Positions 24,103-32,112 of a stretch of DNA of 60,614 nucleotides are shown here, piece by piece. A program made the translations under genes and the position numbers. The stretch is taken from NCBI RefSeq assembly GCF_029167105.1, contig NZ_JARFML010000045.1:1-60614 (forward strand). The letters run 5' to 3'. How positions within the stretch are numbered: the first letter of the stretch is position 1; the number at the start of each line of letters is the position of its first letter. The DNA comes from Bradyrhizobium yuanmingense. GTDB taxonomy: Bacteria > Pseudomonadota > Alphaproteobacteria > Rhizobiales > Xanthobacteraceae. The notes under the pieces are model-generated. The model saw nothing but the letters and a program-made list of their open reading frames with translations, was not told where the DNA came from and did not search any database.

Positions 24103-25494
24103 TTAGAATCCTCTCGGCACGGGCGCAGCGACGACGCCCATCCTCTCCAATGCGTGCGCGACGCGCAGCGCGATGTCCTCGCGCCAGGGCGCACAGATGA
24201 TCTGCACGCCGATCGGCAGCGGCTCGAGCGGCACGGGGACCGCGACCACCGGCAGGCCGATGAAGGAGATCGGCTGGGTGTGGATGCCGATATTGGCGCG
24301 CACCGGCAGCTCGACCCCGTCGAGGTTGAAATTGACCTGTCCGAGCTTCGGCGCGGTGCAGGGCGTCGCCGGCGCCAGCAGCACGTCGACCGATCGAAAG
24401 ATCTCGGCAAGCTGTGCGCGATACCAGCGGCGGAATTTTTGCGCGCGGTCGACCAGCGGCGCCGGCACCATGGCGCCCGCGATCAGCCGGTCGCGCACCG
24501 CCGGGTCAAAGTCGTTCGGGCGCTTGCGCAGGCGATCGAGGTGGAGCGAAGCGCCTTCGGTGGTGGTGATGACGTAAGCCGCCGCCCGGGCGCGCGAGGC
24601 TTCGGGAACATCCACCACTTGCGTTGCGCCCAGCGCCTTGGCGACGCGGCTGACGGCCTCGACCGCTTCCGGGAACACGTTCTTCTGGAAGTGCCCGCCG
24701 GCTATCGCAACGCGCAAGCCCGAGATGGACACATCGAGCAGCGGCGCGACGGGCTCTGGCCCGCGCGTGGTGCAGGCGCCGTCGTCTGCGTCCGGACCCT
24801 GCATCGCGTCATAGGCGAGCGCGAGATCGGCGACGGAGCGCGCAAACGGGCCGAGATGGTCCAGGCTCGCCACGAACGGGAAGGAGCGCGCGCGTGACAG
24901 CCGGCCATAGGTCGGCTTCAGGCCGAAGATGCCGCAGAAGGACGACGGCACGCGGATCGAGCCATTGGTGTCGGAGCCGAGCGCGATCGGCACCAGCGCG
25001 CCGCCGACGGCGCTGCCCGAGCCTCCGGAGGAGCCGCCGCTCATCCGCGTGGTGTCATGCGGATTGCGCGAGGGACCGTCGTGGATGTTCTCGCCTGTGA
25101 AATCGTAGGCGTATTCGCCCATGTTGAGCGCGCCGACGAGAACGGCGCCGGCCGCCTCCATCCGCTCGATCAGCGTCGCATCGCGCCTGGCGGGCGCGAG
25201 GTCGCGGTTGATCTTCGAGCCGGCGCGCGTTGAAAGGCCCGCGACATCAAACAGGTTCTTGACCGCGAAGGGTACGCCGGCGAGCGGACCGACTTTCCCG
25301 CCCGCGGCGATGTCGGCATCGATCGCGCGCGCTTTCGCGCGGGCGCGTTCGGCGGTGACGTCGGTGAAGGAATTGAGGATGTTGTCATGCCGCTCGATGC
25401 GCGCGAGCGCAGCTTCGGTGGCAGCGAGCGCGGACATCTTGCGCCCCGCAACCGCACTCGCGATCTCGGAGGCCGTCTCTGGCTTGGCGGACAT
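24103..25494 (-). CDS. atzE: AtzE, 1-carboxybiuret amidohydrolase catalytic subunit
   Basis: A 463-aa amidase-signature enzyme. The triad is K79 (FAVKNL), S155 (SGGSSGG) and S179 (SDTNGSI). AtzE removes an amide nitrogen from 1-carboxybiuret to give 1,3-dicarboxyurea, releasing ammonia, and works as a complex with AtzG. The start at 25494 lies 4 nt after the atzG stop. GatA-type glutamyl-tRNA amidase is the main look-alike, but the tiny AtzG partner in place of GatC, and AtzH downstream, argue for AtzE. Confidence 0.92.
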   Translation of the reverse strand: MSAKPETASEIASAVAGRKMSALAATEAALARIERHDNILNSFTDVTAERARAKARAIDADIAAGGKVGPLAGVPFAVKNLFDVAGLSTRAGSKINRDLAPARRDATLIERMEAAGAVLVGALNMGEYAYDFTGENIHDGPSRNPHDTTRMSGGSSGGSGSAVGGALVPIALGSDTNGSIRVPSSFCGIFGLKPTYGRLSRARSFPFVASLDHLGPFARSVADLALAYDAMQGPDADDGACTTRGPEPVAPLLDVSISGLRVAIAGGHFQKNVFPEAVEAVSRVAKALGATQVVDVPEASRARAAAYVITTTEGASLHLDRLRKRPNDFDPAVRDRLIAGAMVPAPLVDRAQKFRRWYRAQLAEIFRSVDVLLAPATPCTAPKLGQVNFNLDGVELPVRANIGIHTQPISFIGLPVVAVPVPLEPLPIGVQIICAPWREDIALRVAHALERMGVVAAPVPRGF

Positions 25495-25498
25495 GGTG

Positions 25499-25678
25499 TC
25501 AGGCCGTGAAGATCGGCGCCGGCTCGGTTTCGTCCGGCAGCGCGAATTCGTCGACCAGACGGCCAAGCCGCAGCGAGACCTCGAGGTTGGCGCGAACGGC
25601 AGGCCGCCAGGCCTCCTCGATCGGCAGCGCCAGCGCCTTCGATACGGCGTCGATATAGTCGTCCAGGGGTTCGGCCAT
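25499..25678 (-). CDS. atzG: AtzG, small partner subunit of AtzE (DUF4089)
   Basis: A 59-aa protein beginning MAEPLDDYIDAV with the DUF4089 pattern (GLPI-like ALPIEEAWRP, then ANLEVSLRLGRLVDEF). AtzG is a GatC-like helical subunit needed for stable, active AtzE. I chose the ATG at 25678; a TTG at 25693 would add five residues. It is followed closely by atzE and preceded by the importer ATPase stop, 26 bp upstream. Genes this short are easily missed by automatic annotation. Confidence 0.88.
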   Translation of the reverse strand: MAEPLDDYIDAVSKALALPIEEAWRPAVRANLEVSLRLGRLVDEFALPDETEPAPIFTA

Positions 25679-25704
25679 CACGCTCTCAAGCAATCAGTGC
25701 AGTC

Positions 25705-27513
25705 TCAGTGTGTCGGCAACGGCGGATGCGGGATCGCCGTCAGCAGCTCCTTGGTGTAGTCGTCCTTGGGATCGCCGAGAACCTGCTCGGAAGAGCCCTC
25801 CTCGACGATCCGTCCGGTCCGCATCACAATGACACGATCGCACAACAAGCGCACCACGTTCAAATCATGCGAGACGAACAGATAACTCATACCTAGCCGC
25901 TGTTTCAGATCCTGCAGCAGGTTGAGCACCACGGCCTGCACGGAGACGTCCAGCGCCGCGGTCGGCTCGTCGAGGATGACGAGCTTGGGATGCAGCGCGA
26001 TCGCCCGGGCGATACCGACGCGGGCCTTCTGGCCGCCGGACAATTGGTGCGGAAAGCGGTCGAGCAGATTGTGCGGCAGGCCGACCATGGTGGCGAGTTC
26101 CTCGCAGCGGGCGCGGAGCGCGTCGCGGCCCTTGATATCGCCAAGCTGCATGATCGGGTCGGCGATCGCGCGCGCTGCGGTAAAGCGCGGGTTGAGGCTG
26201 TCGGTTGGGTCCTGGAACACCATCTGGATGCGGCTGCGCTGCGGCAGCCGGGCGAAGGCGGCAGGCTGAATGCCGCCGATGTCCTCGCCGTCGAACTGGA
26301 TCAGGCCGGAAGTCTGGTCGAGCAGACGCATCACCATCATCGACGTGGTCGATTTTCCGCAGCCGGATTCGCCGACGAGACCGACGCTCTCGCCATGACC
26401 AATCACGAAGCTGATGCCGTCGACGGCGCGGAACACGTCCGGCTCCACAGCCGGCTTGCGGCCGAACAGTTTGCCGAGCACGGCGGTCGCGCCCTGGCGG
26501 GGATATTCCTTGACGAGCTTGTCGACGAGAAGGAGGGGCTTTGGATTCTCGTCACCCCCGGGCTTGACCCGGGGGTCCATCGCCTGAGACGAATCTTGCG
26601 AAGCGTGATGGATGGCCGGGCCTTCGCCGCGCCGAAGGGGCTTCGGCCCCGCAGGCGGGTCAAGCCCGGCCATGACAGAGGCGCCCTCCTCTTCCGGCAG
26701 CAAGTCTCGCAGCGACACACCGAGCCGCGGCGTCGCGCGCATCAGCTTCTTCGTATACGGGTGCTGCGGGTTCGCAAAAATGTCGGCGGCGGTGGCGGTC
26801 TCGACGACGCGGCCCTTCTCCATCACGACGACGCGGTCGCAATAGGCGGCAGCCAAACCGAGATCGTGCGTGATCAGGATGGTCGACATCGCGCGGCGTT
26901 TCGTCAGCTCGACGATCAGGTCCATCACCGCCTTCTGCGTGGTGACATCCAATCCGGTCGTCGGCTCGTCGGCGATGAGCAGCTGCGGATTGCAGGCCAG
27001 CGCCAGCGCGATGACGACGCGCTGGCACATGCCGCCCGACAGCTCGAATGGATAGGCGTGATAGCGCTCGCGCGGGCGGGCGATCTTGACCTGCTCGAGC
27101 GCCTCGATCGCCTTCTCGCCGTGATCGGCGACCTGGGCCTGCTGCACATGGGTGCGCAGGACGTCCTCGATCTGGTCGCCGACTTTGCGGATCGGGTTCA
27201 GAGCGGCGCGCGGGTTCTGGAAGATCATCGAGACTTCGCGGCCGCGCAAATCGCGCATCTGGTCTTCGGTCGCCGCCTTCACGTCGATGCCGGAGAACAT
27301 CACCGAGCCCTCGGCGATCTTGCCGGCGCGGTCGAGGATGCGCATCACCGCGTATGAGGTCACCGACTTGCCGGAGCCGGACTCGCCGACGATGGCGAGC
27401 GTCTCGCCCTTGGCCACGGAGATGTTGACGTGCTGCACCGCCTTGACGATGCCGCGGCGGGTGGTGAATTCGACCGTGAGGTCCTGAACGTCGAGCAGCG
27501 GCTGGGCGGTCAT
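25705..27513 (-). CDS. Fused peptide-type ABC transporter ATPase (two DppD/DppF-like domains) with an in-frame repeat in the linker
   Basis: A 602-aa protein with two complete ATPase domains. The first has Walker A GESGSGKS (39-46) and signature LSGGMCQR; the second has GESGCGKS and LSGGQKARVGIAR. Both have Walker B (LLIADEPTTG, LVILDEPTAA). It powers the DppB/DppC-like permeases encoded next to it. Residues about 280-321, between the domains, are encoded by a 126-bp intergenic-type palindromic repeat (26551-26676) inserted exactly in frame. Normal fused ATPases of this class have a shorter, unrelated linker. It lies directly upstream of atzG. Confidence 0.92.
   Translation of the reverse strand: MTAQPLLDVQDLTVEFTTRRGIVKAVQHVNISVAKGETLAIVGESGSGKSVTSYAVMRILDRAGKIAEGSVMFSGIDVKAATEDQMRDLRGREVSMIFQNPRAALNPIRKVGDQIEDVLRTHVQQAQVADHGEKAIEALEQVKIARPRERYHAYPFELSGGMCQRVVIALALACNPQLLIADEPTTGLDVTTQKAVMDLIVELTKRRAMSTILITHDLGLAAAYCDRVVVMEKGRVVETATAADIFANPQHPYTKKLMRATPRLGVSLRDLLPEEEGASVMAGLDPPAGPKPLRRGEGPAIHHASQDSSQAMDPRVKPGGDENPKPLLLVDKLVKEYPRQGATAVLGKLFGRKPAVEPDVFRAVDGISFVIGHGESVGLVGESGCGKSTTSMMVMRLLDQTSGLIQFDGEDIGGIQPAAFARLPQRSRIQMVFQDPTDSLNPRFTAARAIADPIMQLGDIKGRDALRARCEELATMVGLPHNLLDRFPHQLSGGQKARVGIARAIALHPKLVILDEPTAALDVSVQAVVLNLLQDLKQRLGMSYLFVSHDLNVVRLLCDRVIVMRTGRIVEEGSSEQVLGDPKDDYTKELLTAIPHPPLPTH
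26551..26676. repeat. Family C palindromic repeat inside a coding region
   Basis: GTCACCCCCGGGCTTGACCC at one end and GGGTCAAGCCCGGCCATGAC at the other form long complementary arms around inner hairpins. The 126 bp equals 42 codons, so the reading frame of the ABC ATPase is kept. A related copy is intergenic at 46538-46620. Confidence 0.85.
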
Positions 27514-27621
27514 GGACGGCTCCCGTCACTCAAACACTCGAAAACAACCCCATGCACAGTAGAAGCGCCATTGGAATCATTGGAGAATTTCAGCAGGCGC
27601 GCGGCGGACACAGCTCTGTCG

Positions 27622-27762
27622 CTCCCTCTCCCCGTTCTTACGGGGAGAGGGTTGGGGTGAGGGGCCTCTATCGGCGCAAACGGCTGGCGGGGGAGTTCGC
27701 GGAGAGTCCCCCTCACCCGGTCCGCTGTCGCGGCCCGGCCTCTCCCCGCAAGCGGGGAGAGG
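27622..27762. repeat. Family A palindromic repeat
   Basis: CCCTCTCCCCGTTCTTACGGGGAGAGGG followed by a spaced second hairpin ending GCCTCTCCCCGCAAGCGGGGAGAGGC. It fills the 280-bp gap between the fused ATPase and the DppC-like permease, which are otherwise one transcription unit. Confidence 0.85.
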
Positions 27763-27793
27763 CGAAGCAAGACGCGCGTTCTTAGACCAACCA

Positions 27794-28693
27794 TCACGTC
27801 CTCCGCTGGGGGTCGACGATGTCGCGCAGGCCATCGCCGAGGAGGTTGAAGCAGAACACGGCGATCATCAGGGCAAGGCCGGGGAAGAGCGCGATCCACC
27901 ATTCGCCCGACACCATGAAGCCCGCGCCTTCGGCGACCATGATGCCCCATTCGGCGGTCGGCGGACGGACGCCGAGGCCGATGAAGGACAGGCCGGCGGC
28001 GTTGAGGATGGCGTAGCCCATGGTCAGCGACATCTGCACGATCATGATCGGCATGATGTTCGGCAGGATGTGCACCAGGAGGATGCGGAATTCGCCGTTG
28101 CCTGACAGACGCGCGGCCTGCACGAAGCCGGCATTGCGGCGGACATTGGCCTCGGCGCGCGCGACGCGGGCATAGAGCGGGAAGTTCACGATCGCGGTGG
28201 CCAGGATGATGTTCTGCACGGTGTTGCCGAGCGCGGCGACGATGCCCATCGCCAGCACGAACAGCGGAAAGGCCATGATGGTGTCGGCGATGCGGCCGAC
28301 GATGCGATCGGTCCAGCCGCCGAAATAGCCAGCCGCGATGCCGGCAAGGCCGCCCATCAGGAACACCAGCGCGACCGAGGCGATCGCAATGAAGAAGTCG
28401 AGGCGCGTGGCGACGATGACGCGACTGAAGATGTCGCGGCCCAGCTGATCGGTGCCGAACCAGTGCGCCGCCGACGGCGGCTTCAGCGCAGCCGCGGTGT
28501 CGGACGCGAGCGGATCGTAAGGCACAACATAGGGGCCGAACAGCGCGGCGAACACGATGATCAGGAGCAGCGCGAAGGCAAAGCCCGTGACCTTGTTCTC
28601 GCCGAGGACGTAACGGGTCTGCTCGAGGATCGCGACGAGGCCCGACGTGCGGGCGGGGCCGACGGGTTCAACAGCAGGCGCAACGGAGCTCAT
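27794..28693 (-). CDS. Peptide/nickel-type ABC transporter permease, DppC family
   Basis: A 299-aa inner-membrane protein with a cytoplasmic N-terminus, a first helix (VTGFAFALLLIIVFAALFG), the periplasmic GTDQLGRDIFSRVI motif characteristic of DppC, and the EAA-type coupling loop (EANVRRNAGFVQAARLSG). It pairs with the DppB-like protein encoded upstream. In this operon the transported compound is probably a small nitrogen-rich molecule handled by AtzGEH and AtzF rather than a peptide (inference). Confidence 0.92.
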   Translation of the reverse strand: MSSVAPAVEPVGPARTSGLVAILEQTRYVLGENKVTGFAFALLLIIVFAALFGPYVVPYDPLASDTAAALKPPSAAHWFGTDQLGRDIFSRVIVATRLDFFIAIASVALVFLMGGLAGIAAGYFGGWTDRIVGRIADTIMAFPLFVLAMGIVAALGNTVQNIILATAIVNFPLYARVARAEANVRRNAGFVQAARLSGNGEFRILLVHILPNIMPIMIVQMSLTMGYAILNAAGLSFIGLGVRPPTAEWGIMVAEGAGFMVSGEWWIALFPGLALMIAVFCFNLLGDGLRDIVDPQRRT

Positions 28694-28742
28694 GGCTTCA
28701 CTCCTGGGCGTTGGGATAACCGGACGAGCCGCGAGCTGGCTT

Positions 28743-28869
28743 CACCTCTCCCGCTTGCGGGGGAGGTCGCGCCGAAGGCGCGGGTGAGGGCTTTCTCCTC
28801 TTGGGGGTTCTCGACCGCGGAGACACCCTCTCCCCAGCCCTCCCCCGCAGGCGGGGGAGGGAGCGCACC
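28743..28869. repeat. Family A palindromic repeat
   Basis: Two hairpins, CTCCCGCTTGCGGGGGAG and CTCCCCCGCAGGCGGGGGAG, joined by about 70 nt. It lies between the DppC-like and DppB-like permease genes. Confidence 0.85.
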
Positions 28870-28905
28870 GTTTGCGTGGCTTGCATCGAACGCGGTCATC
28901 ATTCG

Positions 28906-29919
28906 CTACCCCTCCAACCTGACGCGGGGATCGATCACGCCGTACAAAATGTCGATCACGAGATTGAGCAGCACGTACATGACGGCCATGGTGAGGACAA
29001 AACCCTGCACCGGCGCGAAGTCGGAGGAGATCAGCGCTTCCACCGCATAGGAGCCGATGCCGGGCCAGGCGAACACCTTCTCCACCAGCACGTTGGCGCC
29101 CAGCAGGAACGAGAACACCATGCTGAGCGTGGTGATGACGGGCAGCATCGCGTTACGGAACGCGTAGGTGACGATCACGGTTGCCGGCGACAGGCCGCTG
29201 GCGCGCGCGGTGCGGACGAATTCGGATGCGAGCACCGCGAGCATGGAGGCGCGCGTCATGCGCGCGATCGGCGCCAGCGAGAAGATCGCGAGCGTCGTTG
29301 CGGGAAGAATGAGCTGGCTCAGCGCCGAGCGGAACGCCTCGAGATCGCGCGCGATCAGGGTGTCGATCAGATAGAAGCCTGTCACCGTCGGCGGCGCGCT
29401 ATAGAACACGTCGAGACGGCCGAGCGGCGCCGGCGACCAGCCGAGCCGGAAATAGAAGACATAGACCAGCACGAGGCCGGTGAAGAACACCGGCAGCGAC
29501 ACGCCGGCCGTGGTCGTGATCCGACAGAGATGGTCGATCCATGATCCCGGCCGCGTTGCCGCCAGCACGCCGAGCGGAATGGCGATCGCAACGGACACGA
29601 ACAGGCCGAGCAGCGTCAGCTCGGCTGAGGCCGGCAGGCGATTGCGGATCTCGGTCGCGACCGGCTGGCCGGTCGTCAGCGAGTTGCCGAAATCGCCGTG
29701 GGCGAGATCGTTGGCATAGCGGAAGAACTGTTCGATCAGCGGCTTGTCGAAGCCGAGTTTCTTGCGGATCTGCTCGACGGCTTCCTTGGTCGCGGCGGGG
29801 CCGGCGAAGTAGGCGGCGGGATCGCCCGGCAGCGCGCGCGTCAGCAGGAAGGTGACGATGACGACGCCGATCAGCGAGGGGATCGCGAACATCAGGCGCT
29901 TGCCGATCATGGTCAGCAT
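28906..29919 (-). CDS. Peptide/nickel-type ABC transporter permease, DppB family
   Basis: A 337-aa membrane protein beginning MLTMIGKRLMFAIPSLIGVV, with the DppB hallmarks LPGDPA near residue 30 and the EAA loop (RASGLSPATVIVTYAFRNAMLPV). The ATG at 29919 follows a CAGGAGC site; the same frame runs upstream through repeat DNA and that part is not coding-like. It forms the importer with the DppC-like permease, the fused ATPase and the Tat-exported binding protein of this operon. Confidence 0.92.
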   Translation of the reverse strand: MLTMIGKRLMFAIPSLIGVVIVTFLLTRALPGDPAAYFAGPAATKEAVEQIRKKLGFDKPLIEQFFRYANDLAHGDFGNSLTTGQPVATEIRNRLPASAELTLLGLFVSVAIAIPLGVLAATRPGSWIDHLCRITTTAGVSLPVFFTGLVLVYVFYFRLGWSPAPLGRLDVFYSAPPTVTGFYLIDTLIARDLEAFRSALSQLILPATTLAIFSLAPIARMTRASMLAVLASEFVRTARASGLSPATVIVTYAFRNAMLPVITTLSMVFSFLLGANVLVEKVFAWPGIGSYAVEALISSDFAPVQGFVLTMAVMYVLLNLVIDILYGVIDPRVRLEG

Positions 29920-29967
29920 GGGGTGCTCCTGATGTGGGAATGAGATTGCGCCCCGCACTCCGCTACG

Positions 29968-30094
29968 CCCCCTCTCCCCTTGTGGGAGAGAGTTGGGGGT
30001 AGGGGTAGCCGCAAGCGAGGTCTGAGTTCGTGGACACCCCTCACCCGTCTCGCCGCTAGGCGGCGAGCCACCCTCTCCCACAAGGGGGGAGGGT
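29968..30094. repeat. Family A-like palindromic repeat
   Basis: CCCTCTCCCCTTGTGGGAGAG at the left pairs with CTCTCCCACAAGGGGGGAGGG at the right, with an inner CTCGCCGC / GCGGCGAG hairpin. This is a diverged subtype with TTGTGG loops, between the permease and binding-protein genes. Confidence 0.8.
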
Positions 30095-30128
30095 AAGAGA
30101 GAACCGTGCTCACCTCACCCATCGCACC

Positions 30129-31748
30129 TCACCCCTTCGCCATCGCGCGATAGTCCAGCCGCCGGTGGAACCAGTATTGGTAGCCGCTGATGTTCTTCTG
30201 CATCGCGACGTTGACGAAGGGCTGGTAGAGCGGGATGCGCGGGACGTCGGCGAAGGCGAGATCGACGAAGCCTTTCACGTCGGCATCGTAGGTTGCCTTG
30301 TCGCCGGTGGCGGCCGCCGTGCGCGCACCGTCGATGAACTTGTCCATCGCCGCCGACTTGTAGCTCATGGTGTTGAAGACGGAATTGTTGCCGTGATAGC
30401 ACCAGTAGAAGAAGTACTCGGGGTAATCGAGCCAGCCCGAGAACACGTTGGTGAAGAGCGGCATCTCCTTCTTGTTGAGCTCGGTGCGCCAGTTGGCGCC
30501 GGGCACCTTGTTGATGGTGGTCTTGATGCCGAGCTGGGCGAGGCTCTCCTGCACGAGGACGCAGAGCGGCTCGTTGACGCCGGCGAAGTTGAGATCGAAC
30601 GAGATCGTGGTCTCGAAGCCGTTGGCGTAACCGGCCTCAGCCAGCAGCGCCTTCGCCTTCTCCATGTCGGTGTTGTACTTGTGCGGCTGCGGCCAGGCGA
30701 CTTCAGTCGCCTTGTCCTTTGCGCCGAACATGGGATTGCCGAGGCCGAACAGCACGGCGTCCATGATCTTCTGATACGGCAGCGCATAGGCGATGGCCTG
30801 CCGCACCTTCACATTGTCGAACGGCGGCTTGGTCACGTTCATGCCGATATACTGGATGCCGTTGGAGAACGGCAGCGACACCACGTTGAGCTTGCCGTTC
30901 GCCTTCATCTCCTGGAAATCCTTGAACGGCAGTTCATAGGAGATGTCGGCATCGCCGCGCTCGAGCAGCGCGCGGCGGTTGCCGGCCTGCGGCACCATGC
31001 GCCAGATCACGCGCTTGATCTTGGGAAGCGGACCGCCGACCCAATCCTCATTGCGCTCCATGATCACTTCGGTGCCGGCGGTCCACTTCGTCACCTTGTA
31101 GGCGCCGGAGCCGGCGGTCTGCTGTTTTGTAAACTCGAGGCCCCAGGGATCGTTCTCGCTGGCATTCTTCTTCACCAGCTCGGAATTGACGATGCAGGGC
31201 ACGATGACGGCGAGATCGGGGATCGTCAGCTTGTCCTTCTTCAGGAAGTCGACGCGCACGGTGTGATCGTCGACCACGACGAACTGCTCGGCCTTGGTGA
31301 GCGAACCCGCGCTCATCTGGAAGGTCGGGAAGCCGCCGACGCTGACGGCGCGGTCGAGCGACCATTTCACGTCTTTCGCCGTGACCGGCGCGCCGTCGTG
31401 GAATTTGGCGTTCTTCTTCAGCTTGAAGGTGACCGACATGTCGTCGATCTTCATGTCGTCGGCGAGCTCGCCCTTGAACTTGTCGCGGTCGTAATAGGGC
31501 ACGCCGCCGGGACCGCTCTTCATCTCGTGGCTGATCAGGCGGTCGTAGCAATTCCAGGAGACTTCATAGCCGGGCACGTTGGTGCCGATGCCATGGATGT
31601 CGAGATTGTTGGGGCCGCCTTCCGAGACGATCAGCAGCGTCTCCGAGCGGGCATCGGCCTTGGCCGAGGAGATCACGGACGGCATGGCCGGAAGCGCCGC
31701 GCCAGCGGCCAACCCGGAAACGGATTTGAGGAAATCGCGGCGCTTCAT
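30129..31748 (-). CDS. Tat-exported peptide-type ABC substrate-binding protein, first gene of the importer-atzGEH operon
   Basis: A 539-aa SBP_bac_5 family protein. Residues 1-31 are a twin-arginine signal (MKRRDFLKSVSGLAAG), so it is exported folded. I chose the ATG at 31748, which begins that signal and has a GGAG site 8 nt upstream. The family binds peptides, opines, nickel chelates and other small polar compounds. A perfect sigma-54 promoter lies 42-57 bp upstream. The order binding protein, B, C, fused ATPase, atzG, atzE, atzH, gntR on one strand suggests a single nitrogen-regulated unit. Confidence 0.92.
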   Translation of the reverse strand: MKRRDFLKSVSGLAAGAALPAMPSVISSAKADARSETLLIVSEGGPNNLDIHGIGTNVPGYEVSWNCYDRLISHEMKSGPGGVPYYDRDKFKGELADDMKIDDMSVTFKLKKNAKFHDGAPVTAKDVKWSLDRAVSVGGFPTFQMSAGSLTKAEQFVVVDDHTVRVDFLKKDKLTIPDLAVIVPCIVNSELVKKNASENDPWGLEFTKQQTAGSGAYKVTKWTAGTEVIMERNEDWVGGPLPKIKRVIWRMVPQAGNRRALLERGDADISYELPFKDFQEMKANGKLNVVSLPFSNGIQYIGMNVTKPPFDNVKVRQAIAYALPYQKIMDAVLFGLGNPMFGAKDKATEVAWPQPHKYNTDMEKAKALLAEAGYANGFETTISFDLNFAGVNEPLCVLVQESLAQLGIKTTINKVPGANWRTELNKKEMPLFTNVFSGWLDYPEYFFYWCYHGNNSVFNTMSYKSAAMDKFIDGARTAAATGDKATYDADVKGFVDLAFADVPRIPLYQPFVNVAMQKNISGYQYWFHRRLDYRAMAKG

Positions 31749-31789
31749 GAAATCGCTCCAACACAAAGTTTTTGGCTGGAACTGGATTC

Positions 31790-31805
31790 GCAAGGTTTGT
31801 GCCAA
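31790..31805 (-). promoter_or_regulatory. Sigma-54 (RpoN) promoter of the importer-atzGEH operon
   Basis: On the minus strand TTGGCAC, 5 nt, TTGC matches the -24/-12 consensus, including the favoured pyrimidine before TGGCAC. The implied start near 31778 gives a leader of about 30 nt, the same geometry as at atzF. Confidence 0.8.
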
Positions 31806-31889
31806 GGCTTAACGGAAGACTAAATTCTTTGTAAGCAACTGATTTTCAAAACCATTCTTCATTTTCGCTACACAGCGTGACCGGCTTGA

Positions 31890-31899
31890 TTGCATACAA
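31890..31899. promoter_or_regulatory. Possible GntR box upstream of the importer operon
   Basis: TTGCATACAA (minus strand TTGTATGCAA) lies 85 bp upstream of the sigma-54 promoter and resembles the box at 21018-21027. A separate small dyad CGCTACACAGCG is at 31866-31877. Besides these and the repeat at 32001, I see nothing else in the 364-bp gap. Confidence 0.35.
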
Positions 31900-32000
31900 A
31901 GACGAGCATTTCGCTCAAAAATTAGGCTGATCGACTTGACAGCCCATTGTGAAGGCGACGGGCCCAACCTTGGCACCGGCGCTCGCGCCGAGCCCCCAGC

Positions 32001-32104
32001 CGTCATTCCGGGGCGATGCGCAGCATCGAGCCCGGAATCCATCGGGCCGCGGCACGTGTAGAGAAATGGATTCCGGTTCGCGCTGCGCGCGCCCCGGAAT
32101 GACG
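32001..32104. repeat. Family B palindromic repeat
   Basis: CGTCATTCCGGGGCGATGCG at the left and GCGCGCCCCGGAATGACG at the right, with inner arms GGAATCCAT / ATGGATTCC. It overlaps the space just downstream of the kinase-like gene. Confidence 0.85.
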
Positions 32105-32112
32105 AGCAGCGT

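Noticed and set aside
24103..25494. Reading AtzE as GatA, the glutamyl-tRNA amidotransferase subunit
   Set aside because: GatB and GatC are not adjacent; atzG, atzH and atzF are.
30165..31823. A 552-codon plus-strand frame opposite the binding protein
   Set aside because: It is antisense to a protein with a clear Tat signal and family sequence, and has a composition typical of shadow frames (many H, V, D and G).
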